A stretch of 64,000 nt of DNA from Poteriospumella lacustris (lineage: Eukaryota > Sar > Chrysophyceae > Chromulinales > Dinobryaceae). The stretch is taken from the NCBI GenBank assembly GCA_008000375.1, contig SMOI01000004.1:57770-121769 (forward strand). Direction: 5' to 3'. The notes under the pieces were generated by a model that saw only the letters and a list, made by a program, of their open reading frames with translations, had not been told where the DNA came from and made no database searches. Made by a program: the position numbers and the translations under genes. Of this stretch, positions 1 through 10,832 are shown piece after piece (the first letter of the stretch is position 1; each line of letters begins with the position of its first letter).

Positions 1-1366
1 ATTCTTGTTCCATCGGTCTGCCCGATAAAAACCGCAAGAATAAAGAAAGTGACCAGACACATGTTACGCATTCCCACAACTCCTGAATTGCTCGATTTCT
101 TTGTTGCTCTGTTTTGACCTTCAGATCTTGCTGCAAAAAGACAGATCCAACGAGGCGCGTCATCACTATGTAATAAGGGCGAAGGATCATGGAACTGAAA
201 ATTTGGGTTGGCGACAGCTCTCTGGCAGCCTGCAGTAACGAAAAAGCACTAAGCAAGAGAATTCGAGCGAAGAGTTCCACGTATATGAGCAACAGAGCCA
301 ACGGCTTCCAGACGAACAAAAGCAATAGAAGAAGTATCGAATCGAGGAAGAAGGAAATGAATCGATTCATTTCATATCCCAAGAAACGTTGAACGCTACA
401 TGCAACAACAAAAATGGTTTTAGTACAAGATGCGCAGTGAGAACAGAAGAACAGAAGAACTCACCTCACACGGCGTTTCACATTATATGGATGATCAACC
501 GCGTTTCTCTGAACCAAGGCCCGGACTTCATCATTAAGAGGCAAACCTCTTGACTCGAGATAGGTAACACAGTCCTTTATTCCCAAATTATATAACCAAT
601 CAATATTGCGCTTGGAATACGGTGGAGCAAACGTCCACCACAAGGGAACGTAGCGAGACGGCTTGATGTCGCACTCATCGAAATAGAATGGCGAAACCGT
701 GACTGTTTCTTCATTTTCAATTGGTTGAAAATCAGACAGGCCCCCGTCAATATACCACGAGTCGCCAATTTTCTTCAGAGGGGCAAAAGGAAATGCCGCA
801 CTGGATGCAAGCAGATAATCAACCAATTCATCCTTGGACGCAAACTTTTTTGCAGTAACTCGTTCAAAGTATGGAAGTCTGGTGACCGCAACATTCAGTT
901 GACCTTCAGGGATCTCAGTGTACCTTTCGAGAAGTTGCATTTCTAAGCACCTGGTAACGTAGTGCGATAGTTTGAACAAACCTAGAAGGTCGCCATACGC
1001 CTGAGGAACACAATAATCTTTGCAAAACTGAATGGCATCGTCGTATTCACCATCAACAACTAAGCCTATCGCCGTCAGAGCTCCTGCGGAGCAGCCATAG
1101 TATCGCACTCCTTTCGAATATTTTGCAACTTGGAGCGCTTTTGCCACACCAAACATATAAAATTGCAACCAACCGCCACATGCAAAACTCATGGACTCCC
1201 AAGGGGCTAAACCCTCGTTCACTCGCTTTCTCTCCTTTGCATTCAATGTATGCACCATGGCTATTGCAGTTGAGGGAAGGAGGACAGATGACAGCTGCGA
1301 GAGAAAAAAATAGTAGAAGCCAAGATTCCTCGACCTGCAACGAATATCAACCGGAGAAGAAGTCAA
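1..1366 (-). CDS. Patatin-like phospholipase (PNPLA family), two exons, runs off the left edge
   Basis: Acyl hydrolase of the patatin fold, probably a lipase or phospholipase acting on membrane or droplet lipids. Exon 1 is 1366-465. It begins with a hydrophobic N-terminus (about residues 14-36) that could be a signal or anchor, followed by a glycine-rich oxyanion segment (CGG at 63-65). The nucleophile motif GCSAG places Ser93, and the DGG motif places Asp207, giving the Ser-Asp dyad of the family. The motif context CSAGALTA resembles ATGL-type PNPLAs. The apparent stop at 461 lies inside a donor (AG|GTGAGT). Splicing over 464-396 to an acceptor at 397-396 opens a second exon (395 to 1) that stays open to the window edge and carries a long hydrophobic stretch soon after the junction, perhaps a hairpin anchor. 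The family and exon 1 are clear. Exon 2 is inferred from the splice consensus and 131 open codons. The C-terminus lies outside the window. Confidence 0.85.
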
Positions 1367-1785
1367 GTGGATTGAAAAGACTCTAACTTCCTCACAGCTC
1401 CTCGATTATAGTGTTTTCTTTGATGACCTCGGCTCTGTTTGCTGTTGCTGTTGGTCTTGGACGATGTCGACGTTTGATGATGCTGCTGTTCCTCGCGATG
1501 GTGGTCATCGTCTCCTCTTACACAAACACCCCAAATACTACTTTGGGTATGGATCCCAATACCCAAACCAATCTGTAGACGTTTCAACTTTCTGTCTCAT
1601 CAACCTCCGGTGCAGCAGCATGGAGCAACAAAAAGTGAAAGCAAAAGTTGGTTGCGAGTGAGATGTGTTGTTGATCACATCAGAATTGTTACACAGTCAG
1701 TTTTTTTTTCGACAGTGCGAATCCTCTTCTGAAGGCACTTTAAAGAGATTTTTATCATCTGATAACAGCGAAGTCTCCATCATCA
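1367..1785. other. Intergenic, divergent promoters of patatin and GSK3-A
   Basis: This stretch separates two genes transcribed away from each other. It must hold both promoters and 5' UTRs. I see no coding frame, repeat or RNA gene in it. Confidence 0.6.
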
Positions 1786-3060
1786 ATGGCGAGCCAAGTG
1801 GCGATTCATGAACCGTTATCTCTTGTGACGGATTATAATATTGCTGAAAGGTAGTTTTGGACATCGATTCGGATTAATTTATTTTCCTAACACTCAGTAT
1901 CATTACATAGCAATAAAGATGAAAATACTGACATTCTCACCTATGAAGCTCAAAAAATGATTGGGCATGGTGCATTCGGAGCGGTTTTCATCGCGAATGT
2001 TCTTGAAACTGGTGAGACGGTCGCGATTAAGAAAGTTCTTCAAGACCGTCGCTTCAAAAATCGTGAACTTCAAACATTGCGAATGATATCCAAGCGCCCT
2101 CACCCTTATATTGTTTCTCTTCGGCACTACTTTATTTCGCAAGGCACTAAATCCGACGACGTATACTTGAACTTGGTAATGGACTTTGTCCCTGACACCA
2201 TCTATTCTATCTCGAGATATTTTGCAAAGAGAAAAGAACAAATGCCGCTGCTATCTGTTAAGGTTTATGTCTTCCAGCTGGCCCGAGCCCTTGCACATAT
2301 CCATGGGATGGGTATTTGCCACCGGTAAGTTCGAGGTTCGAGCATTTGTGGACCTATCCTGACATGCGATTCAATACAGTGACATCAAGCCTCATAATCT
2401 GCTTGTGGATCCCCATTCAATGACGTTGAAGCTTTGCGATTTTGGCTCAGCGAAACTCTTCGTTCCGGGAGAGCCGAACGTTGCATACATTTGCTCGAGA
2501 TTTTATCGCGCACCAGAACTCATTTTTGGCTCCACTGATTACACTTTTTCTATCGACGTATGGTCTATGGGGTGTGTCTTTGCTGAACTCCTTATCGGAA
2601 GTCCTTTGTTTCCCGGCAACTCTGGAGTCGACCAACTTGTCGAGATTATCAAGGTACGACGTCGTCTACTACCCAAGTTCCTTTCCTGATGTTTGTGCAC
2701 TTCTAGATTTTGGGAACACCGTCAAAAGAGGAACTACGAATGATGAATCCAAGCTATCAAGAATTCAAATTCCCGCAGATACGGCCATTTCCCTGGGGCA
2801 GCATCTTTCGTCCCTCAACTCCGGCCGACATGGTTGATTGTATCGGCAAGATGCTGTGTTTTACTCCAGCGACCCGTGTCAAGGCGATTGAAGCATGTGC
2901 TCACCCGTGCTTTCTTGAGCTGAGAGCTTCACGATCACGGAATCCTGAGAGTTCATTTGTTGCATTGTCTTCAGAGTTGCTTCAGTTTACACCTGAAGAG
3001 CTATCTCTGGCCAGTACCGAAGTTCGAAATCTTCTTCTTGCGAACGATGCCACCCGGTGA
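1786..3060 (+). CDS. GSK3/shaggy-like Ser/Thr kinase, copy A (diverged)
   Basis: Glycogen synthase kinase 3 homologue, a CMGC-group kinase of cytosol and nucleus. Exons are 1786-1850, 1911-2324, 2380-2653 and 2707-3060, joining in frame to 368 aa. Visible motifs are the glycine loop GHGAFG, the VAIKK lysine, [10 protein letters not shown] split by intron 2, DFGSAK, and [11 protein letters not shown], which contains the activation-loop Tyr of GSK3. Intron positions match copies B and C at 10.8-14.5 kb, but the sequence is clearly diverged and the Ala-rich C-terminal tail of B and C is absent. No RxxS-type inhibitory serine is seen near the N-terminus. The final TGA overlaps a good donor (CG|GTGAGT). 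Splicing to an acceptor at 3170-3171 would instead end the protein Arg-Val-Leu at 3181. Start chosen at the ATG whose exon joins the kinase frame. Confidence 0.9.
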
Positions 3061-3181
3061 GTTCGGCCCTGGGAGTCACAATACTACGAAAAACATGATG
3101 CTCCTTTGACACATTTGATTTATCTTTACCTCTTTCTTCTTTCGGCATTACGATCGTCCTGCCCTTGACAGGGTCCTGTAG

Positions 3182-3891
3182 TGTTTTCGTTGCTCAACTT
3201 CATTTTTTGTTTTTGACATGGATTTTGTGTCCCACCAACATCGTGTGCAACTGTATTGATAGGTTGCGCCGCAAGTTCCTTTGTAAGTATGTCCAAAGTA
3301 AGTGTACCGGCCCATACCCGTAATTTGCAATCAATTTATACATATGTAGTGATGAAAATGCGAGGTGGGTTCAGTGATCTTCTACAAGAATGGTGGCGTT
3401 GCAGGACCTGAGTCTCGATAACTCAGACCTGTTAAACGATAAATAAATCCATTATCTTTAAAATGAGCCCTTGCTCGTAAAATTTGGTGCAAAATTCATT
3501 TCGGGTATATTATATTGTACGTATTCACGGCTTGCCGCCACAACTTCTCGGGAGCCAACCCGAGAGAAAAAATGTGCAGTCGAGTTGTGTGCATGCACTT
3601 TCATTCCAACCCCTCCGCTGTGTCGCGACGACACACACTCGCACGTGCTGCTGGCGACGCCGACAGTGAAAATTTCGAGCATCATCGTGATCAGGACCGA
3701 CATGCGGCAGGCCGGTGGAGGACGGTTGGTTGCTGCTGTGGCGAGATTCCCATGCAAAGACACAAACCAAAATCCTTTCGTTCGAGATCGCTTCCTCCAA
3801 TCGATCTTTGACGATACGTACACCTCGTGTGGATCTCTTCATCAATTCTTCTCCTTAGTTATTTGTTAGTTAGGATTCCTTTCAAGACAAG
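3182..3891. other. Intergenic, GSK3-A 3' flank and ATP-citrate lyase promoter
   Basis: About 700 bp with short chance frames on both strands but no recognisable protein. The last 100 bp before the ACL start is the likely 5' UTR. No repeat or RNA gene seen. Confidence 0.55.
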
Positions 3892-6800
3892 ATGTCCGCT
3901 AAAGCTATTCGTGAGTATTATGGCAAGAAGCTGGTCTCCAGATGGCTGTCCAACTACTCTGGATCCAATGTGTACAACTTGGAAGATCGTGCGTTGCTTG
4001 TGACCTCGTCGGCTATTCGTCCTGAGGACCCTGGATCTTTCGAGTCTTTGAAGGTTGACCACCCTTGGCTCTCTGAGACAAAGCTTGTCGTGAAGCCTGA
4101 TCAGCTCATCAAGAGAAGAGGAAAGGCTGGTTTGCTTGCCATCAACAAGACCTGGCCTGAAGTGGTTGACTGGATTAAGGAGCGCATGAACAAGGAATGC
4201 AAGGTTGAGCGTGTCACTGGCATCCTTGATACCTTCATTGTCGAGCCGTTTGTTCCTCACAAGCAAGAAGATGAGTACTACATTTGCATCCAGGTAATGC
4301 CGTCGGGAGGTTGGAACGATCCTGCTCTTGCTTGCTAACATACATACCCTGTTTCGTCTTGTTCTCAGAGCTTCCGTCACAACGACGAAATTCTTTTCTA
4401 CCACGAAGGTGGTGTTGATGTTGGAGATGTTGATTCCAAGGGTGTGCGCTTGTCGATCGATGTGGGAGCTCTCCCCACCGTCGAGTCTGTCAAGGCCGCC
4501 TTGTTGACGCACGTCCCTGCGGGACGCCAGGATTACTTGGCCAGTTTCATCGTTGCCTTGTTCAAGTTGTTCCGTGATTTGAACTTCGTGTACATGGAAA
4601 TCAATCCGTTGGTCGTGACTGACGATGGACGCATCACTCCCTTGGATATGGCTGCAAAGATTGATGAGACTGCCCATTTCTTGAGCTCGGCTCAATGGGG
4701 TACCATTGAATTCCCTGCTCCTTTTGGACGTGCGGAGTTCCCTGAAGAGGCGTTCATCAAGAAGTTGGATCAGTCTTCTGGTTCTTCCCTCAAGTTGACC
4801 ATTTTGAACCAATACGGCCGTATCTGGACCATGGTTGCCGGTGGTGGAGCGTCCGTCGTCTATGCTGATACTATCTCTGACTTGGGATTCGGCGAGGAAT
4901 TGGCCAACTACGGAGAATATTCCGGTGCTCCTACGTTGCAGGAGACCTACGATTATGCTCGCACGATCTTCTCGTTGATGTGCCGTCACAAGGACCCTCG
5001 TGGCAAGATCTTGATCATTGGTGGTGGCATTGCCAACTTCACTGATGTTGCTGCGACTTTCACTGGCATCCAAAAGGCCATGAAGCAATACCGTGAGGAG
5101 CTTTTGGAGAACAAGGTGGATATCTGGATCCGTCGTGCTGGTCCTAACTACCAGGAGGGCTTGAAGAACATGCGCATCACTGCTGATGAGCTTGGCTTGC
5201 CTGTTCACCTGTACGGTCCTGAGACTCACATCACCGCGGTCGTGCCTCTGGCTCTTGGCTTGCGCGACGCCAGCGATTATCCCGAGTTCGATGCGGCCCA
5301 GGACAACCGCAATATGATGGCTGCCACCAAGGGAAGCTCCTCCACCTCCGATATCGCCAGTTTGGATAAGTCTTCTGCCTCCGCTGAAACCGCTGCTCCT
5401 GCTGCTGCCGATGCTGCTCCTGCCGCTGACGCCACTCCTGCTGCTGCTTCTTCTTCCTCTGTGAAGCACAACATCGAGAACTTCACTCCTGAGACCCGTT
5501 CGATCGTCTACGGTCTGCAGACTACCGCTGTTCAGGGTATGTTGGACTTCGACTTCATGTGCAAGCGCCCTCGTCCTTCCGTTGCCGCTATGGTCTTCCC
5601 TTTCTCTGGCAACCACTACACCAAGTTGTACTGGGGTACTGATGAGACCTTGGTTCCTGTCTACACGACCATCGGCGAGGCGGTCGCCAAGCATCCTGAC
5701 GTCACCGTCATGATCAACTTCGCTTCGTTCCGCTCGGTCTACGAGACGGTCAACGATACGTTGAACTACTCTCACCAAATTAAGACTATCGCTATCATCG
5801 CTGAGGGTGTCCCTGAGTCGCAGACCCGTCAGATCATCAAGAACGCCAACGAGAAGGGTGTTGGTCTCATTGGCCCTGCCACCGTCGGTGGTATCAAGCC
5901 TGGCTGCTTCCGTATCGGTAACACCGGTGGTATGTTGGACAACATCATTATGTCGAAGTTGTATCGCCCTGGTTCCGTGGCTTACGTCTCGAAGTCTGGT
6001 GGAATGTCCAACGAGTTGAACAACATCGTCGCTCGTAACTCCGATGGTGTGTACGAAGGTGTGGCCATTGGTGGTGACCGTTACCCTGGTTCCTTATTCT
6101 TGGATCACTTGTTGCGTTACAACGACAACCCTGAGGTGAAGATGATGGTCTTGTTGGGCGAGGTCGGTGGTATTGACGAATACGCCGTGTGCGAGGCCAT
6201 CAAGTCTGGTCGTATCACGAAGCCTTTGGTCGCTTGGGTCATGGGTACCTGCGCGTCTATCTTCCCGTACGAAGTGCAGTTCGGTCACGCTGGTGCCATG
6301 GCCCGTGGTGACTTGGAAACCGCTGTTGCCAAGAACACTTCTTTGGCTGAAGCTGGTGCTTTCGTACCCAAGTCGTTCGATGCGATCGGCGAGAAGATCT
6401 ACGAGGTGTACTCCTCGTTGGTCGCCAATGGCACCATCGTGCCTGTGCCTGAGCCTCCTGCGCCTAAGATCCCTATGGATTACTCGTGGGCGAAGCGCTT
6501 GGGTTTGATCCGTAAGCCTGCCAACTTCATCTCTTCGATTTCTGACGATCGTGGTGACGAGTTGTCGTACGCGGGTATGCCCATCTCGGAGGCCATCCAC
6601 GAGGACATCGGCGTCGGTGGTGTGTTGTCTCTGTTGTGGTTCCGCCGTCGCCTGCCTCCGTATGCCACCAAGTTCATTGAGATGGTCTTGATGGTCTCTG
6701 CCGATCACGGCCCGGCTGTCTCCGGTGCCCACAACACCATCGTTTCTGCTCGTGCGGGTAAAGACCTGGTGTCCTCGCTGTGCTCGGGTTTGTTGACCAT

Positions 6801-7302
6801 TGGCCCTCGCTTCGGTGGTGCCTTGGATGATGCTGCCAACATGTTCATGACCGCTGTTGATACGGGAATGAATGCGAAGAACTTTGTGGATACGATGCGC
6901 AAGCAGAACCAGTTGATCATGGGCATTGGTCACCGTATCCGCACGTTGACCAACCCTGACATGCGTGTCAAGTTGGTGAAGGAATACGCCAAGAAGTACT
7001 TCCCCGCGACTCCTGTGCTGGATTTCGCCTTGGAGGTCGAGCAAGTCACGACGAAGAAGAAGGCGACGTTGATTTTGAACGTCGATGGATGCATTGCTGC
7101 GTGCTTCGTGGACTTGTTGCGCAACTGCGGTGCCTTTGACTTGGCGGAAGCGAATGAGTTGTTGGCCAACGGCTGCTTGAACGGTTTGTTCGTGGCGGGT
7201 CGTACCATTGGTTTCATTGGTCACTTCATCGACCAGAAGAGACTGAAGCAAGGCTTGTACCGCCATCCTTGGGACGACATCTCGTACCAAACGGACCTGT
7301 AA
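3892..7302 (+). CDS. ACLY: ATP-citrate synthase (ATP-citrate lyase), fused single-chain form
   Basis: Makes cytosolic acetyl-CoA and oxaloacetate from citrate, CoA and ATP, feeding fatty acid and sterol synthesis. Two exons, 3892-4293 and 4369-7302, give 1111 aa, close to the animal single-chain enzyme (about 1100 aa). In order: ATP-grasp and citrate-binding domain (about 1-420), an Ala/Ser-rich linker (about residues 455-505), CoA-binding and succinyl-CoA-synthetase-like domain with the phospho-histidine loop FGHAGA, and a C-terminal citrate-synthase-like domain with [14 protein letters not shown] and GIGHRI. Plants and several algae use separate A and B subunits, so the fused form is informative about lineage. 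Codon use is strongly biased (TTG Leu, GTC/GTT Val, CGT Arg), suggesting high expression. A 639-codon antisense frame at 3859-5778 is a by-product of this bias. Confidence 0.98.
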
Positions 7303-7807
7303 ACACACTCGTCTAGTGCACGTTCTTGTCCACTCGGATACAGGTCGCCCGTCATCTTCGCTCTTCCCTCTTCTTTTTATTAGCGCTGTTGTTGATTTTT
7401 GTTTTGTTTCTTTGTCCATTGTTTGCCTGTGCAGCAGAGTATAGATAACTCCCCCCTCCCCCCCTAGCAACCCTCTCCCTCTCTGTCCTGCGTGTCGCGC
7501 TGTTCCTTTCTGCCGTAGGCCTATACACATCTCTATCGACTCTGCTCGTCAGTCACGCACTCGCTCACATGCCCTCACCCTCCACCCCACACCTCCACCC
7601 CCCCCCACAAATATACAGGGCACTTACTACTCTGCCCCTTTTGATAGAAAAATCTGGTAGCTGTAACGCGTTTTGTCTAAATGCACACACTCACTTCACC
7701 GAGCGCACATCAACTCTCCTTCATAGATCGCAGTTATCATATATGTACAGTACATACAGCACCCGAGCAGACACCGCTTCCAACCAATAGGTTGTGGGGT
7801 CGCGCAT
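7303..7807. other. Intergenic, convergent 3' flanks of ACL and CASP
   Basis: Pyrimidine-rich 3' flanking DNA with a C-run near 7600. Both neighbouring genes end here. No coding potential or RNA gene seen. Confidence 0.55.
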
Positions 7808-10336
7808 TTATGATTCGTGTATATCGGGATGCCAATCGGCTTGTGACAAGGTCTCGAGATTCCATTTCTCCTTTTGTTGCGCTTCGATTTCTTCTTGCAG
7901 TTGAGGGGTCAAGATCTGCCAGATGTACATCGTGGCACAGCAGTGCAAGAGAAACAGGTACAGAAACACGGCGTGGCGTGTGTAGGGATCGGTGAACAAG
8001 GCCCGCAAGAGTGTCGCCCACCATTGCTGACCAGGAATCAATCGCGTCGCGTAATGGGCTTGCGCCAACGTCGAATAGCGTTTGTCCAACTCGGTGAGGT
8101 GCTGCTGCTGCTGCTGTTGCTGTTGCTGTGAGGCGGGCGTCGTGCGTTGCTCCAGATCTACCGCCGACGGCACCGTGTGCGCCCCTCCACCGGGGCGGCG
8201 TTGAACAGACGATGTCGCCGAGAACGATGCAGAAGGATCTGTCAAGGATGAGGCCGCCGAGGACGACGAGGCCGAAGAAGAAGACGACGACGACAACGAC
8301 GACGACGCCTCCTGCTGCAGCTGCGTCACCCGCTCATAGAGCAGGACGTTTTCTTGCGTCAGTTTGTCCATCTCCTGCTGCCAACTGTCTTCCTTCTGTC
8401 GGTATTGACGCACCTGTTCTTCCAGTTCCCGACGGGCTTTCAAGAATCGATCACGTTGTTTGACCAGTGACTCTTGCACGATTTTGTTGCTGTTTTGCTC
8501 GTTGGTAGTGTTGATGATGGTGGTGGTGGTCGGCGTCGTGGTCGACGGCCCGTTGACCGCCGTGGGAGACGTCAACAACGCCTCCAAGTCACGTCCTTCG
8601 CTGTCGCCGCCATCGACCGACGAAGCTATCGCGTCGGCAGGATTCGTGAGCTTCGTTCGTGGACCACCAGTCGTGGTGGCGGTCGTCGCACTGGTGGTGG
8701 CGTGGGCAGCGGACGACGGCTGTTTGGCGAATAACTGCTGCTGCGTCATCATCAAATCCTTCTCCAACTGCTGCAGCTCTTGCTCCTTGTCATGTACCAT
8801 TCGTTTCCATTTGTCGAGTTGTGCTTGCATCTCCAGTTGTTGTTGGCCGCGCTGTTGCTCTTGACGTCGGAAGGTGGCGACTTCTTGATCCAAGCGCTGC
8901 AGTCGATCGGTGATGAACGTTTCGATGTCTTCCCATCGTACGAAGCGTAATGTCGCCAGTGCAGCGGTGTCTGACGACGACGTTGGATCGGGACGGTCTT
9001 CCGTGGCGGTATTCCACGTGGCATGTGTCGGGAAATAGCCAATTTTGGTGGCGAAGTCTTGTAGATGTTTCGGTGGACTGGCCAGCCGCTCCATCTCCAA
9101 CTGATGGACCTTCTGTCGCAATTGATCAATGGTGGCTTCGGATTGATGTCGATGACTGCTGTATTGTTCCTGGGATTGCGTCAATTGCTGTTGCACATGG
9201 CGCACGTCTTGGTCACGGGTATCCAACTCTTTCTGCAAACGCGCATTCAGCGATTCCAGATTCCCCATGTCGAGGACCAATTGACGAACTTTGTCGTCAC
9301 TGGCTTGACGTCGTCGTTGTTCGTTTTCATACATTTCTTGTGCATTGTTGGACTGTAAGAACTGTGCTTGCATGTTGGCCAGGGACTGCATCAACGAGGC
9401 AACTTCTTGGTCCTTCACATGCAACGAGTCTTCTAGCTGTTGCATGGAGAGCAAGTGACGTTGTTGTAGTGATTCTTGAAGGGATAATTCCTGGGCTTGC
9501 AATTGGCGTTCGTACGTGGCTTTCAAATCAATCAATTCAGAATCATACTGGAGCCGGAGTGTGTGTAGTTCGTGAGCCAAATCCTCTTGATACTTCTGCT
9601 GTAAGCGTTCAGACTCAGAGAGCGACACCGACAGCCCAATATTCATAGGTTCAATAGCCGCTGTCATAGCATTCGATGTACCAGAAGCATGGCCGGTAGA
9701 CGAATGAGAACCGGTCGGACCATGGTCACTGATTGTGGCCAACAGAGTTTCCGCGATTTTAAACTGACTCGCGGCTCGCTGGCACGCGTCTTTCGTCGAT
9801 AAACACAACGAAACGCTTTGCTCTAGGGCTAATTTACTTTCCACGAGATATTCACGCGAATCTTTGTATAACGATAGAAACGCAGCTTCGCTGTACTTGG
9901 CACAGGACGTCAGGTGGTCGTATTCCTTCTTGAAAGTATCGATCACCTGCTGTGTCTCCTTTCTGATTCCTTCCAACACATCATTGGTTTCTGATTCCTC
10001 GTGAGAAGATAGCTGTGGAAGCGACTCTGTTAAGAACTTCTTGATGATAGTGCTGAGTTTCTTTCGTCGTTGCATGTACTCCTCCTTCATTTCGGCAACT
10101 TTCATCGCAGAATCGTCCAACGCCTGCCAATAGTCTTCAATCTGATCATTATGAGGAAATCGCTTCAATGATTCCTGGCAGTTGTACAGCGTGAGATAGA
10201 TGTCACCGACTTCTTTGACAATATCGAAAGGTGCGAACTTCTCCGCCTGTTGACCGTGGAGATACTCTTCGAAGATACCCGCATTTAGGGCATTTTCGGT
10301 CTTCTCCACCGTATTTTCAAACTCAGATGGATCCAT
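7808..10336 (-). CDS. CASP/Coy1-type golgin, C-terminally anchored Golgi coiled-coil protein
   Basis: Golgi tether of the CASP (CUX1 alternative product)/Coy1 family, acting in intra-Golgi retrograde transport. Single exon, 842 aa. The N-terminal 200 residues match the CASP N-domain pattern, including an 'SEAAFLSLYKDSREYL' segment where CASPs have EAAFLxxYKxL. A long Gln/Glu-rich coiled coil follows (about 240-720), broken by Ser-rich and poly-Gln tracts near 8100-8310. The C-terminus holds a DKRY-type segment and one membrane span (FLYLFLLH) that keeps the Tyr and His conserved in CASP, giantin and Coy1 spans. This is a type IV tail-anchored layout with a short luminal tail. Start is the first ATG. 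Neighbours are unrelated in function. The family call rests on the two conserved ends, since coiled coils alone are not diagnostic. Confidence 0.85.
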   Translation of the reverse strand: MDPSEFENTVEKTENALNAGIFEEYLHGQQAEKFAPFDIVKEVGDIYLTLYNCQESLKRFPHNDQIEDYWQALDDSAMKVAEMKEEYMQRRKKLSTIIKKFLTESLPQLSSHEESETNDVLEGIRKETQQVIDTFKKEYDHLTSCAKYSEAAFLSLYKDSREYLVESKLALEQSVSLCLSTKDACQRAASQFKIAETLLATISDHGPTGSHSSTGHASGTSNAMTAAIEPMNIGLSVSLSESERLQQKYQEDLAHELHTLRLQYDSELIDLKATYERQLQAQELSLQESLQQRHLLSMQQLEDSLHVKDQEVASLMQSLANMQAQFLQSNNAQEMYENEQRRRQASDDKVRQLVLDMGNLESLNARLQKELDTRDQDVRHVQQQLTQSQEQYSSHRHQSEATIDQLRQKVHQLEMERLASPPKHLQDFATKIGYFPTHATWNTATEDRPDPTSSSDTAALATLRFVRWEDIETFITDRLQRLDQEVATFRRQEQQRGQQQLEMQAQLDKWKRMVHDKEQELQQLEKDLMMTQQQLFAKQPSSAAHATTSATTATTTGGPRTKLTNPADAIASSVDGGDSEGRDLEALLTSPTAVNGPSTTTPTTTTIINTTNEQNSNKIVQESLVKQRDRFLKARRELEEQVRQYRQKEDSWQQEMDKLTQENVLLYERVTQLQQEASSSLSSSSSSSASSSSAASSLTDPSASFSATSSVQRRPGGGAHTVPSAVDLEQRTTPASQQQQQQQQQHLTELDKRYSTLAQAHYATRLIPGQQWWATLLRALFTDPYTRHAVFLYLFLLHCCATMYIWQILTPQLQEEIEAQQKEKWNLETLSQADWHPDIHES

Positions 10337-10832
10337 TTCGGTTCATATCTCTTTCCATAAAATGAATCTTGTTGTGCGTCACTTGGATAACAAGTAACAA
10401 CGATGAGTTCACTGCTGCGACGAGATTGAATTACCACCCCAACTTCCCCAGATGATGGGAGAGAAGGCGTGATGAAACGGATGCATCGCCGACACACGCG
10501 CCATCGATCGCTGACGCGCTCTTCCAAATGACTGCTGTCCGGTGTGTCGAGACACTCCAAACCTGTGTGTTGTGGAAAAAGGAAAAAAATAGAGCCAACT
10601 CTCTCAACTCCGCTTCAAACCAAGTTGACTTGTCTTTGTTGCACGAACGCAAGCAACGACGCAAACACTTTCTAGTCATTTCGAAGAGTATTCTTCTCTA
10701 TTCTTGTTGTCAGACGGGGATTGAATTGGGAACGGAGATTGCAGTTACCACCGACAGTTTTGCAAAGTTCACCTCTCAACCTTTTCCGAATCTTTTCTTG
10801 TTTTCGAGCTCAATTTTAAGAAGTATACAAGA
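10337..10832. other. Intergenic, divergent promoters of CASP and GSK3-B; palindrome edge
   Basis: From about 10470 onward this DNA is part of the left arm of the inverted duplication, so the GSK3-B promoter and 5' UTR are duplicated with the gene. The part before 10470 is unique. Confidence 0.6.

Noticed and set aside
3859-5778. 639-codon open frame antisense to ATP-citrate lyase
   Set aside because: It exactly shadows a strongly codon-biased gene, has no recognisable domain, and such antisense frames also occur opposite the flippase (21017-22942) and SLC44 (50064-51656).
6094-7530. 478-codon antisense frame over the ACL end
   Set aside because: Composition is Arg/His/Gln-rich as expected for the reverse of GTC/TTG/CGT-biased codons; no start context or family.
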